A stretch of 64,000 nt of DNA from Perkinsus olseni (lineage: Eukaryota > Perkinsozoa > Perkinsida > Perkinsidae): NCBI GenBank assembly GCA_013115135.1, contig JABANP010000012.1:186001-250000 (forward strand), in the 5' to 3' direction. Within the stretch, counting starts at the first letter, position 1; every line of letters begins with the position of its first letter. Position numbers and translations under genes: made by a program. This document shows, one piece after another, positions 1 to 16,972 of the stretch. The notes under the pieces are model-generated. The model worked only from the letters and a program-made list of their open reading frames with translations. It made no database searches and was not told the origin of the DNA.

Positions 1-169
1 ACATACTCTCCTCCCCCACACTCGCGATGTCACCACTGCGGTTTCAACTCAACATGAAAGCAGCAGTGCGTGGAAATCGTAAGTTTGGACAAGTCGAGTG
101 TTGTGATGAGAAGTAATAATTTGACGTGTACGTGTGCATAAGACTATGGTAATGTTATTGTTGGTATTA

Positions 170-1489
170 TCATTCTCCTAGACAGAAAACAGTCAATGTA
201 CCAAGTAAGCCACCGATAAAGATACCATTGATTAGCGAGAAAGCCATGGCGTATCCGGCGACCTCTTGCTCAGCCTTGTCCGCGGGGACACGCTGAGGTC
301 CATACATCATGCACAGGGTAGCGGTGAGACCGTTAGTGATAGCAAAGAAGACCATCTCAACATGCTTGAACCAATCCCAGTAGAACGGCTTCACCGTTGG
401 GTAGAGGGCAGTGCAGATGAACAGGGGAATGAACAGGGCACGTCCGAGAGCAAAAGCAATGAGAGGCTTCTGCGGCATCATCAGACCGACGTTTGGCGCG
501 AATCTGCCAACTGTGTCCGCAATCTGATACGTGAAAGTGACCATCGGGATGAACTTGTTGGTGGCGTCATCAGTCCCTTCCTGAGCTTGCCACTTCATAG
601 TCTGGGATGGGAAGCAGATGAAGGTTATAGTGAGGACCGACCAAGCACAGAAGGCCATAGGGGCGACGTCCTTGAGAATCATCCACACTGGGCGTCGGGT
701 CTGGCGCTCCTTGAGCGAGCCAGCCTTGTTTCTGTTCTTCTCGATAGCGAGGACGTGCTGCATGTGAGGGTGCTTCGACGTTATGATACGGAACATGGGG
801 ATGACAGCCAGAGTGACGAGAGACGTGAGAGCGAAGAAAACAAAGCAGACCCACTCGTCTCTGCGTTCTACTTTATCAAATATGACATTCAGTAGTAGCA
901 GGATAGGCCAGCCGACGACACCACCAATACCCTCGCCCACCATAACCCAGTTCATACAGGACTTCGGGCAGAGGGCGGCCAAACCGAAGGCAGTTGACTC
1001 CATAACAGCATGACCGAAGGCCAGCAGGACCACGCAGACGATAGCAAGAGCGTTCCCGAGACCAGTGTTGGAGGAAGGGTCGTCCGAACCGATCGTCATG
1101 GCAACTACGGCGAGGAGGACATTGAAGACGGCCAGGAGACCGCACCCCCAGTCGAACCGCGGGGCAAAGGTGAACTTGTTGCCGAAGAAGATGATGAACA
1201 GCTGGGCGACATTGACGGCCAAACCGTAGAAGATTGATATGGTCGAACCGAAACCATGGTGGAATTTGCCATCCAAGTAGACCAAGTCAGTGAGGATGAA
1301 GTTCCACGGGGCCAAGGCGACGAAACCGTAGACACAGAATTGAAACAACAACGTCCAGGTAACCGGCGGGGCTTCTTGTTCCTTCTCCGTGCTTTGGGAA
1401 GACGCCGCACTTGTCTTCTTCGGCGGAGCTTCTATTCCCTGCAGCTCGCGGATTTCGGTGATGGTCGAACGTCTCCTGACTTCAGTCAT
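170..1489 (-). CDS. Equilibrative nucleoside transporter-like protein (ENT-A)
   Basis: A single open frame of 439 residues without introns. The hydrophobic pattern fits about eleven membrane helices. Family marks seen: APWN in the first helix (about residue 60), TFICFP in the middle, the DTVGR signature (DxxGR of the SLC29/ENT family), a later NG...MYGPQRV stretch and a glycine-rich last helix ending in GGLLGTLTV. A long hydrophilic loop (about residues 245-270) lies between the two halves, as in ENTs. ENT proteins move nucleosides or bases across plasma or organelle membranes; the substrate cannot be read from sequence. It is a close paralog of the gene at 1744-3075, which is transcribed in the opposite direction from the same short intergenic region. 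The start is the first Met of the open frame. Lack of introns contrasts with most neighbours. Confidence 0.85.
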   Translation of the reverse strand: MTEVRRRSTITEIRELQGIEAPPKKTSAASSQSTEKEQEAPPVTWTLLFQFCVYGFVALAPWNFILTDLVYLDGKFHHGFGSTISIFYGLAVNVAQLFIIFFGNKFTFAPRFDWGCGLLAVFNVLLAVVAMTIGSDDPSSNTGLGNALAIVCVVLLAFGHAVMESTAFGLAALCPKSCMNWVMVGEGIGGVVGWPILLLLNVIFDKVERRDEWVCFVFFALTSLVTLAVIPMFRIITSKHPHMQHVLAIEKNRNKAGSLKERQTRRPVWMILKDVAPMAFCAWSVLTITFICFPSQTMKWQAQEGTDDATNKFIPMVTFTYQIADTVGRFAPNVGLMMPQKPLIAFALGRALFIPLFICTALYPTVKPFYWDWFKHVEMVFFAITNGLTATLCMMYGPQRVPADKAEQEVAGYAMAFSLINGIFIGGLLGTLTVFCLGE

Positions 1490-1743
1490 GTAGATGAGAA
1501 GGAAGGGCCTGTTTGACCACTTAAAAGGCCGTCCAAGCCTGTGGGATACTTGCAGATTGCACGAAATAGCTAAACAGGATAAGTCGATTGAATACTATTT
1601 TGTTGCCGCTCAGCGCAGGTGGGGATGGTGCTAGGCCGCTATCCGAAAAACCGTGGGTTCAATTCTGGGCATATGTGTTTTTGCAATTCTCAATAGCTTA
1701 GCGGATTCATCTCTCCCACTATCTCTGAGTCTTCGTAAAGGTC
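1490..1743. promoter_or_regulatory. Shared divergent promoter region of the ENT pair
   Basis: These 254 bases separate the start codons of the two head-to-head ENT genes, so both promoters and 5' leaders must lie here. A stretch near 1615-1665 resembles the internal promoter region of a tRNA, but its T-arm does not pair, so I do not call a tRNA. Confidence 0.5.
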
Positions 1744-3075
1744 ATGACCGATCTCATCGACGACACAGAGCTCGACACCTTGGAGAATGGTAAAGCCCTG
1801 CATAGTGGAGAGACGACTGACGGCGGAGATGACACCAAAAGCTGGCAGGGCGACTCGAAGGAGGTTAATGAGCCTCCCAGAGCCTCCTGGTTCCTTCTAC
1901 TCCAGTTCTGTATGCTCGGCTTCGTTGCCTTGGCACCTTGGAACTTCATCCTCACCGATTTACTCTACCTGACCGGCAAGTTCGAGCACCGTTTCAGCTC
2001 GACCATCTCGATCTACGACGGACTGGCGAATAACGTTGCTCAGCTCTGCATCATTTTCTTCGGTAACAAGTTCACTTTCGCTCCAAGATTCGACGTCGGT
2101 TGCAGCCTTCTGGCTGTGTTCAACATATGCTTGGCAATAGTCGCAATGACGGTCGGCGTAGGCAACCCCTGCCCCAACACTGAGCTCGGAAACGCCCTTG
2201 GTATCGTCTGCGTGATCCTACTGGCCTTCGGTCACGCCATCATGGAGTCAACTGCCTTCGGTTTGGCCGCCCTCTGCCCGAAGTCCTGCATGAACTGGGT
2301 TATGGTGGGCGAGGGTATGGCTGGTGTGTTCGGCTGGCCTCTCCTCGAACTCTTCGACTGCATTTTTCAGAACGTCCCCCGCAAGGACGAGTGGGTCTGC
2401 TTGGTATTTTTCTCGGTCACTTCCGTTCTCACGCTTCTCGTTATGCCCATGTTCCGCCTTGTCACATCCAAAGACCCCCTCGTCAAAGAAGTGCTCAAGG
2501 TCGAAGACATGAGGAGAAAGGCCGGCAGCCTCAAGGTCCGCCAGACCAGTCGTCCCGTACGTGCGATTCTCAAAGACCTCGCCCCGATGGCCTTCTGTGC
2601 TTGGTCGGTGCTCACGATCACTTTCATCTGCTTCCCGTCCCAAGCCACGCTATGGCAGTCCGGCAAGGGAACCCCGGAGGCCACGGCCAAGTTCATACCG
2701 TTGGTGGTGTTTGTTTATCAAGTTGGTGATACTATCGGCAGGTTCGCTCCCAACGTGGGCCTGGCTATCCCGGAGAAGACCCTCATCGTCGTATCCCTCG
2801 CTCGAGCTCTCTTCGTCCCGCTTTTTATTTGTACCACACTTTACCCTACTGTCAAGCCCTTCCACTGGAATTGGTTCAAGCATGTCGAGATGCTCATCTT
2901 CGCCTTGTCCAATGGACTGTGCGCGACTCTGTCTATGATGTACGGTCCTCAGCGCGTGTCCACCGATAAGGCCGAGCAAGAAGTCGCTGGTTACACCATG
3001 GGCTTCACGCTTGTCGACGGAATCTTCATCGGAGGTTTGCTCGGAACTCTGACCGTCTCCTGCCTGGGAGAATAG
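1744..3075 (+). CDS. Equilibrative nucleoside transporter-like protein (ENT-B)
   Basis: An intronless frame of 443 residues, closely similar along its whole length to the gene at 170-1489. It has the same ENT marks: APWNFILTDL near residue 60, TFICFPSQ, DTIGRFAPN (DxxGR), and NGLCATLSMMYGPQRV near the C-terminus, with about eleven predicted membrane helices and a charged loop between the halves. The N-terminal cytosolic tail (first ~40 residues, acidic) differs most from ENT-A, suggesting regulation or targeting has diverged after duplication. Nucleoside or nucleobase transport is inferred from the family; many parasitic protists depend on purine uptake. The start is the first Met, preceded by an in-frame stop. 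Confidence 0.85.
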   Translation: MTDLIDDTELDTLENGKALHSGETTDGGDDTKSWQGDSKEVNEPPRASWFLLLQFCMLGFVALAPWNFILTDLLYLTGKFEHRFSSTISIYDGLANNVAQLCIIFFGNKFTFAPRFDVGCSLLAVFNICLAIVAMTVGVGNPCPNTELGNALGIVCVILLAFGHAIMESTAFGLAALCPKSCMNWVMVGEGMAGVFGWPLLELFDCIFQNVPRKDEWVCLVFFSVTSVLTLLVMPMFRLVTSKDPLVKEVLKVEDMRRKAGSLKVRQTSRPVRAILKDLAPMAFCAWSVLTITFICFPSQATLWQSGKGTPEATAKFIPLVVFVYQVGDTIGRFAPNVGLAIPEKTLIVVSLARALFVPLFICTTLYPTVKPFHWNWFKHVEMLIFALSNGLCATLSMMYGPQRVSTDKAEQEVAGYTMGFTLVDGIFIGGLLGTLTVSCLGE

Positions 3076-3709
3076 GGTGTCTATGGATTATTTCCTTCCC
3101 CATCTCTCTCCCACTGTTTCTGTTCCTCTATACCTTTCCTACTTCTTCTACGTGTTGATTAGTACGTATGATTTACCTATATTGTTTCGACGACCAAAAG
3201 ACGCCTTTCGTTAAGCTCAACAATCAGCTTGGGAAGGGAGCTGCCGCTGCGCTGCGTAGTTACTCCTGGGCTACACATAGAGAGTGATTCAGGAAGTGTG
3301 GCGACATGGCACTCGGCCATGGCGGGGAGAGCTCGAGGAGTTTTCATGGAAGTTCTCTAATGATATTGGAAGAGACTTAGTGGAAAATATTGAACGGTCT
3401 CAGAGGGCGGCCTTGGAAGATGCCTGAGTGCTCATTCGTAGTGGAAGCAGGTTGATAGCACTCCTCGAGGACTGCCGTGGCAACCGTCGAAAGTCGTCCA
3501 ACCCACAAAGACTATAGGAGGGGATGAGAGTGGTGTTACAGGGACGCCCACTTGGTTGTGCTCTGTCCCGGCTAGTGGGGGTTAGATACTGGTCGGCCAG
3601 GAGTTTCCTCTTGGATTGGTAAAATGGTTTACTGCCCATTTCCTAACGTCCAGTCGGGCCGGGAGCAGCATCGTCGAATTCTGTTGTCAGGAATGTTTTC
3701 TTGTATATC
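3076..3709. other. Intergenic, nothing recognised
   Basis: Between ENT-B and the thiolase I see no coding exon with family similarity, no repeat and no RNA gene. It should hold the ENT-B 3' end and the thiolase promoter. Confidence 0.4.
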
Positions 3710-6310
3710 ATGAACCGCGTGGATGCTGTGTCCAGTCATGTCTGCGGAGGTCCTTCCAACGTCTACAGAGATGAGAAGAGGTCTGACGATGTCGTTATCT
3801 GTGCTGCACTGAGGACGGCCCTGTGCAAGGCAAGAGCGGCAGCAGAGCACACATTGGTTGCGATTGGTGTGGTATGGTAGGCGAAGAAGGGACTGTTCCG
3901 CGATACTTTTCCGGAGGATATGATAAGCCCGCTGCTGAGGGCGGCTATCGAGAGGACCGGCGTGGATCCGCACACGATAGGCGACATTCAGATCAGCAGC
4001 ATCCTCCAACCAGGTGGGCGGCTCCCTAGAGGACTCTGCTGCTGCTTGGTTGCCCGCCTAGGGCTGCTGATTGACCTTTCCTTTCCGACCCGCGTGTCCT
4101 ACAATGTCAGTTGTGCATAGTTTTGTTCCGCTCCGAAAATCCGTTGGGCAGTTTATCGTAGCACAATGTGATCAGCCTTTCTGTTTTTCCATTGGGAACG
4201 TAAGAGGCATATGGAAAGTTGAATGCAGAAGGATTCTCTCCGACTAAGAACTATAGTTTAGAAATCATCTTCGAGCCTCGGCTGAGCTAAGGAGCCCTTG
4301 CACGACTGTCATTCCTTAGTTCTGTTTCTGTGCCAGCAGGTCCCAGTCTAGTGCCAGCTCGTATGGCGGCATTGATGGCTGGTATCCCTGTTGAGGTCCC
4401 AGCGGACCGGCAGTGCTCGAATGGGATCCTGGCGGTGGCGAACGTTGCCTCTCGCATTAAGGCGGGCTATATCAGAATAGGGATCGCTGCTGGTGTGGAG
4501 AGTATGAGCAAGTAGGCGGGTATGGCGATTGTGTAACCCGTATGGTCTACTCCCTCACGCTCGATCCTCGGCTGGTGATGGTGGACATGCCACAAGCCAG
4601 TCTTACCTCAGCAGCTACTTTGTTATTAGTAAAACCACGACCGCTCGGCGTGGACAGACACTTCAAGCCAAAGGCTAATACGAACGGGAGTATGTACTCA
4701 TCAATGAGACATGTTCATACTGAACTTCACAGTTCGGGTTGCCACTAGTCACAAGTTTTAACGTCTCAGAAGTGATATATTCTGGGTCACTCAGTCAAGC
4801 TGGTCTCTCAGTGTGAATTCCCTTAGGACACGTTACTTCTACGCTCCGCAGTTCAACAACGAAGGTCTCAGCTCCTTACTCTCGTGATATCTTTTCCGCC
4901 TGTTAAATCCGATAGTGAGCTCGTAACTGGTCGATCCATTCGCAGGTATGACCTTCAGGCTGCGTGGAATATGTCTCCCCTTCCTGATAGCGTTGCGAGG
5001 CACGAAGCGGCAAGAAGCTGCATCACGCAGCTGGGGACGACGAGCGAGAATGTTGCCTCGAGGTGAGTGATGGCCCGGGAGAAGCGGTAGGGGGCTTCTA
5101 TCAGATTCGGTATAACTCGAGAGGCTCAGGACCGGATGGCTGTGGAGTCCCATCGGAAGGCGTGCAAGGCGCAGCGGGATGGATTGTTTGATGAAGAGAT
5201 TGTAGTTTCGGGGCGGGGGTGGTACGAGCTGTAGGGAGCGTAGATGGGTGTAATCCAGTCTATGTAGTATCAGTAAACAGTAGATAATGAATATGATAAA
5301 AGGTGACCTACCAACATTAATAGTTGTTGAAGATATGGTAGTATTTGATAAGACCAGGGCGGAATTAGTTATTTAATTTATACTCGCCATGCCCATATAA
5401 CCCAACGTTGGGGGATCTCAATGAGATCGTCTTATGAATGTGGGAAAGCAAGGCCGCCCTCGCCATCACGCTAAGGCCTAATTGTCATCTATTCTGCGGC
5501 TGTAGTTTTTAAGATGGTATCTTGCGTGCTTCGCTCCGCTGTCCGTCAAATCGATTCCCTTGCAGGTACCAGTAGAGACCAAAGTTGTGGACTCTAAAAC
5601 CGGCGAGTCTACCACGGTGACTGTCACTAGGGATGAGGGTTGCCGGCCTGATACGACTCTCGAAGGTGCTCTTATTCCCTTTGATCCGATACCACTCCTT
5701 CCCCTAATCGTAGGTCTCGCCTCCCTCCGTCCCGCCTTCTCTAAGGACGGCTGCACTACTGCAGGAAACGCTTCTCAAATGACTGATGGGGCGGCCTGTG
5801 TCTTCCTAGCCCGTCGGGATGAAGCTGAGAGGCAGGGGCTGCCGATACTTGCGAGGCTACAGGGCTTTCTCCGCGGTCGGGGTCCCTCCTGAGATCATGG
5901 GGGTCGGTCCCGCAGCAGCCATCCCGGCGGTGCTCGCACAGACTGGCCTTGGGATTGACGATATTGATATTTTTGAGGTCAACGAGGCCTTCGCTAGCCA
6001 GGCTACGTGGGTTGGCTGCTCGTCAGTCCGGCGCGCTTACTCGACAGACGATCAGATACTGTGTTAATAAGTTGAAGATTCCTGCGGCGAAGTTGAACCC
6101 TAAGGGTGGTGCCATCGCGCTCGGCCATCCCCTCGCCGCTACAGGAATCAGACAGATCGTCACCCTTTTGCCCGAGCTCAAGCGTAGGTGGTCGGTCGTG
6201 CTCCTCCGTGGACTGTGATCATCTCAGGGAGGAAGGGCAAGATCGGAGTGGTTTCGATGTGCATCGGTGGCGGCCTTGGTGCTGCCCTTGTTATTTTCAA
6301 TGAACAATAG
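3710..6310 (+). CDS. 3-ketoacyl-CoA thiolase, peroxisomal type, nine exons
   Basis: Exon model: 3710-3829, 3881-4013, 4340-4511, 4946-5063, 5105-5201, 5566-5665, 5714-6006, 6056-6183, 6228-6310. Joined, it follows ACAA1-type thiolases end to end. The catalytic nucleophile is in DRQCSNG, followed by [25 protein letters not shown], then [10 protein letters not shown] (catalytic His) and [13 protein letters not shown] (second catalytic Cys) are all present. The enzyme cleaves 3-ketoacyl-CoA to acetyl-CoA in beta-oxidation. Residues 3-11 read RVDAVSSHV, close to the PTS2 peroxisomal signal, which fits this thiolase class; the last position is Val rather than the usual Leu/Ala/Phe. Intron 1 begins with GC (AAG then GCAAGA), a GC-AG intron. 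Exon 7 needs one base skipped near 5857 (after GCG AGG) to stay in the family frame, so this is an indel error, a frameshift site or a broken gene. Confidence 0.85.
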
Positions 6311-8123
6311 AATTGTTTTTATATCGAGGAATTGTCCGAACCCTCGCAGGGAAGGAGCTCGTGATTTTTTATGACTCGATTGAGTTGCTCAGAAGAAGTT
6401 CATCTTCAGTTTTTGGTAAGGCCCCTCAGTGAATCTGACGGCATCGATTTAGGTGAATGCTTTGAGCTTAGGTGGCACCCTCCATCGGGCCGAGTTGCAT
6501 GAGCCCTGGTCGAAGGCATGGGGGTTGTGTTCGAGTAGACGAGAAACAGCCTGACTGTTCGACGGCGACCGAACTCCCGTCGAGAAGATGCTCATTTGCA
6601 TGCTGGTTTCTCTTGAACCGTACTTGAATTCAGTGGGCAATTCATGGGCTGGCAGGAGGGCCGTTGGTGGCTAGTCGGGTATTCCTGCACATCACAGGCT
6701 CTGAGAACTCTGCCTCCGAAAACGGGAGCTTCGCTGCGGCCAACGACTGCGGCGGAAAGTCTCTTCGACGGAGCCTTGCGGGCGGTAGGAAGTCCTTCTG
6801 AGGATTGAACCCTCGTTAGGGCTCGGGTTCGTGATCCGCCGAGATCTTCTTGCCGGGGTTCATCCGGTGGGGCCTGGCTGCAATTACTGGTCCTCTGTTC
6901 ATTCTTGCTGGCTGATTCGCGTTGGTAGTGTTACCGGCAGACAAGGGGGCTGTTATCTGTCGCGTCAATGGAAACTGACTGTGGTCTTCATAGTGAGCTT
7001 CAGCCGGATACTTTCGCCCCCCCAGCTTCATCCTTTTGTTGATTCTCAATGGCGTCGGTTGCTTTGATGCCGACACCGACTGGTGGGTGCTGCTGCTGGG
7101 CTCCAGTACGGCAAGTGTAACGTTTCGGTTTGGCAGGTCCCAGAATGTGGACCTATGGGGAGCTGTCATTGGAACGTTTCAGGGAGGTTGCGGGCTGCCG
7201 ATCAGCTGTAGCGGTTTGCCTTTCTCTGATTCCTGATCGGAAATTTAGGAATGATAATCATGGTGATGAGTAGAGTAGTTACTATGCTATCACCGTACGA
7301 ACATTAACAATATCAAATGTTTATGAAAATAGAATCGTTGAAAAGTGAATGATTCTGAACTTGGTTGTATGTAATAACCCCGCATGCCCGAGTGGCCTCT
7401 ACGGAATGTTCGCCGGTCTGCCCTGGGCTGGTCATGCTCTGCAGGTTTGTAGTGAAAAAGCCGGGCAAAGTTTCATCAGTTTCACTGAGTTGACGGGTCG
7501 TACCCATCGTTTGAAGAATCACAGATTGCCCGCTGTTTGCTAGTCTAGCGTCCTACTAAGGTCACCAGCGAGGGCTCGAAGAACGCCAACAGCAGTAGCA
7601 GCAGCATAGTGAAACCCAATCCTCCCGACGCCCGCATCAGCGAGGTAAATAGCATCGGAGGGCTGTGATGGCGGTAGCGGGTTTGGGTTGCAGCTTCCTC
7701 GAGCACTGGGGTCTGGTATAACACAGACCTATCAGGAGTGCGACAGTAGTTATCAATATAGCAACCACTATGCTCCGAGGAGGATATTTACGAAGCTTAT
7801 TGAGCCGTGCAAGTAGGCCGGTGGGAGGGGGGTAGTAGCATGACTGGGTATTTTTGTATAGGGGTGTTCGATGGAATCGCTCCGAATTCGAGGAGCGCTC
7901 CCAAGGTTTAATTTAGTGTATCTCGTTACTGTTCAATAGGTGAATTATTATTGAATTTGCCGTAAATACTTGCTTTTATACTTGACCGTCTTAACCGTCT
8001 ATTACACTGGTGATACACTCATAGTGATAACCGTTTCTTTCACGGTGTAAGAGACGCTACTGAAACTCGGGAAACTCAGGAGAGGCAGTCTAATGAGCAC
8101 GCGGTTACTGTTGATCGTCCTAT
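6311..8123. other. Long region without a recognised gene
   Basis: Only short open frames without family similarity are present on either strand. Part may be the 5' leader or unrecognised first exon of the YAK1 gene downstream. Confidence 0.35.
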
Positions 8124-14173
<6,050 letters not shown>

Positions 14174-14954
14174 AAGTGCGTCTAGGGGAGGTTGCTGCTG
14201 ACTGACGACAGGGATGCCTGGTTAGGTCCTGCTCGAGGGGGATCCGGGGTTGAAGCTGGCGCTCGACAGAATAGCCTGGAGGAGAAGCAATGTAGCAACA
14301 ATGTCTCCACCGCTGTGGTTGTTTGGCCTTCTGCCATCACGTCACTGTCTAGCGCCAACGTTGCCGCTCTCAATGACGACAGCCTTGGTCATGTGATGTT
14401 CCTCTCTCAGGCAGCAGTAACCTTCCTCCTCCCTTGGGCTCTCCCCATCCCCAACACCCCCAGCGCGCGGCCCGTCAGAGCGGTGATGCACCAATGGTCG
14501 CTTATGGGAAGGAGAGCGGCGGCGGCCCTGAGGGTAGTTGGTCTCGATAGTCCGATATCAGTGGTGTGGTACTGGCTTTCCGCTCTCAGGGTTGGACCAC
14601 CGCGTCCTCAGGGAGTAACTAATTCAAAGCGGATGTTTATCATCATTATTATCATCATGCAGAAATCTGTGAAGGTCTCTGGCTGAGGTTTCCGGTGGAT
14701 TGTGTTGAAGTCCTTGCTCAGTGTTGGGGGCACAACACCTCCAGACCATGGCTCGATAGGCGTAGTGGCCCACACGAATTGAGTGGGGATGATTTACGTT
14801 ACACCGACCACCTGCTACAGTGTCGTAGTAGTAGTAGTAGTAGTAGCACTCTGATAGACTGAAGGTGGGAGGCTGTGATCAGATCGGATAGGGTCCCGCT
14901 GTCGTGGATGCGGAGGTGCCCCTCGGCAAGCTTGTTATCAGAGCTGTCGTTCTT
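14174..14954. other. End of YAK1 region and intergenic, not resolved
   Basis: Further small exons of the YAK1 tail may lie around 14215-14275 and later, but I cannot fix the stop codon. A GTA triplet microsatellite sits at about 14825-14846. Confidence 0.35.
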
Positions 14955-16708
14955 ATGTCGCCATCTCCACCCGCGCTACGGCGAGCAGCAGGTAGTGCAG
15001 GACTACCGCCGAGGACAGTAGCCGCCTTGGGTGGCTCCTGTGGGTCGCAGAGTTGCGAGACGTGGAACAGCGATATGTTCTCGACGCTGGAGGTAACAAC
15101 GGTGGCCGCTGAGTAGATGGAGCATAGTATTCGTGCGGCGCTTCGAGTTCCGGGGACTTGATTTGCCGTCCTACCTTACAAGCGCAGAGCTTGCTGTCAC
15201 TGGCAGTGACTCACTGCTGCGTGGCTGGAGAAGCGCTCCACAGTGTTGTTCTCAGGCGACCCTTGAAAACCCCACTCCAGCATTTTTCGTCCCCAACGCT
15301 CCCAAGGTTCCACATTCACTTGCCGCTCACACTAATGTGGTAATATTCAACAGGCGTAGCCGAGGAGCAGTACCATAACTTAGACAAATCCTATGTCGGC
15401 CTTGGCGCGGGCAGGTCCTGACTTTCTTGATCCGCCTCGACTCAGCGGTCCTCCAGCGGCTGTTCCTACCAGTTTTTGTACCTGTAACAAAGCCGCAGGA
15501 GAAAAGTGTACTTTTTGTTGGGCTTGGGAGCCTAGTGAGGCTGAGAGCAGCATGCCCAGCGTATGGTCGAAGGTGAGACGACTTCCACCTGATACGTTAC
15601 TGGCAGACTCGCTGTGACTTCCTCTAGGCTACCTCACGCTTGACGAGCAGTGCCTTGTCGAGTGGGTGTATTCTAGGATATCCGCTCTCCCAGTGGACTT
15701 ACCATATCGGGCAACTGGCTGCAGGGTCAGCGTATACATTATGTCAAACCTGATTATATTTCATCCAAAGGAGGAGCCACAGTGGTAGGCCGTCGGACTA
15801 TGACCGGCGAAGGAGGGTAGCGAGATGAAACCGAAGCAATCGGGCCTGTTTTCCTATTGCTCGCTCTAAGCGAGTTTGTCGCTCAGAAATCTCTGCCAAC
15901 GTTATGAGTAGGTTCATGAGAGTCTATCTGCCTCGACCATCCGTTGCTATGCATTTTCGTACGTTAGACCTTGTAGGGAGAAGTAGTTTCTGTTAACTTC
16001 ATCCTCTACAATATCGGATCCCTATAGTCCGTTCCATCTTGATAGTCCAAGGCTGAAGAAGCGCAGAGCATATAGATTAAGCGTGATTTTACAACCACAT
16101 GAAAAGGATTCAATAGCAAGTTCTTCAATCAGGACCATATACTAAGAAAGTGCACTCTCCGCGCTTACGATTGGCCGGAGGGCCTGAGGCTATTTGATAC
16201 GGTGAAGAGCTCCTCGGAGATACGCTCGTCTCTGCTTGGTCTAGTTTTCTCGATGTGTTACTGTTTTTTGCAGCCGCATGGTTCAGGTTGTGGGGGTCAA
16301 GAAGGAGATACCGCAGGACATGTGGAATGCCTTGGAGATTGTTTTCCGGCGGCACGACCGTAGACCCACGACTCGCAACAGTGAGCTCAGCGACTGCAGC
16401 GGCTGGCCTCATGATGGTTGCTCAGGCCCGCAGCTTGGTACGGCTCGGCCACCGGACAGTCCACAAGCGGTCCCGGCGGGATTTGTGAAAACCTTCAAAC
16501 CTGAGGGAATAAGAAAAGGTATTTTATGGGCGACCTGAGGGGTGTCTTGGTGTGACTTGTCTGCTTAGGCAAAAAATTGGCCGCAAAAATAAGAGGAAAT
16601 CTTCCGCCGGGCGACTACGATCTGTCGGTTTGCTTCGGGGGTCGAATGCTGCACGGTTCGTTGCCGATAGAAGTCATAGACGGAGAGGCGGTTCCGTCGG
16701 CGAAATGA
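14955..16708 (+). CDS. Unrecognised gene A with CxC...CxxC motif (tandem paralog of B)
   Basis: Exon model from comparison with gene B: 14955-15092, 15256-15339, 15384-15572, 15677-15784, 16287-16518, 16569-16708. All junctions keep frame. It starts MSPSPP; exon 3 carries SFCTCNKAAGEKCTFCWAWEP, a possible zinc site with CxC and CxxC nine residues apart; exon 5 has KKEIPQDMWNALEIVFRRH; exon 6 has PPGDYDLSVCFGGRMLHG. Differences from gene B in exons 5 and 6 are mostly synonymous (ACG/ACC, GCC/GCG, GGT/GGC), which supports this frame as the coding one. No known domain is recognised. The C-terminal part of B (acidic, Ser-rich, ending DESK) is missing here because A stops after EAVPSAK. Confidence 0.6.
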
Positions 16709-16972
16709 GCGCTTCTTGCCATCTTCGACCGTTCACAAACCGCAGGCGAAAACGATCCCGTCCTCGGCAAACCAATGATCTATGGTCAAGCCAGTACGTG
16801 ATCTCCATTTTGGCAACCCTTTTGAGTTTCGCCATTCAATTCAGTTTACGGTAGCTGTTGAGTACATATGCACAGAGGGGCTAATCAGGCAATGGGATTG
16901 GTGTACCTTAGCTGCTTGTATGGTAAGGATTCAGTGATCGGGCTATTAGTGTTGTTATAATTATGTCACCAT

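Noticed and set aside
266..895. Plus-strand 209-codon open frame
   Set aside because: Antisense shadow of the ENT-A gene.
16255..16488. Alternative frame (LWGSRRRYRRT...) through gene A exon 5
   Set aside because: Differences between genes A and B are synonymous in the DMWNALEIVF frame and change residues in this one.
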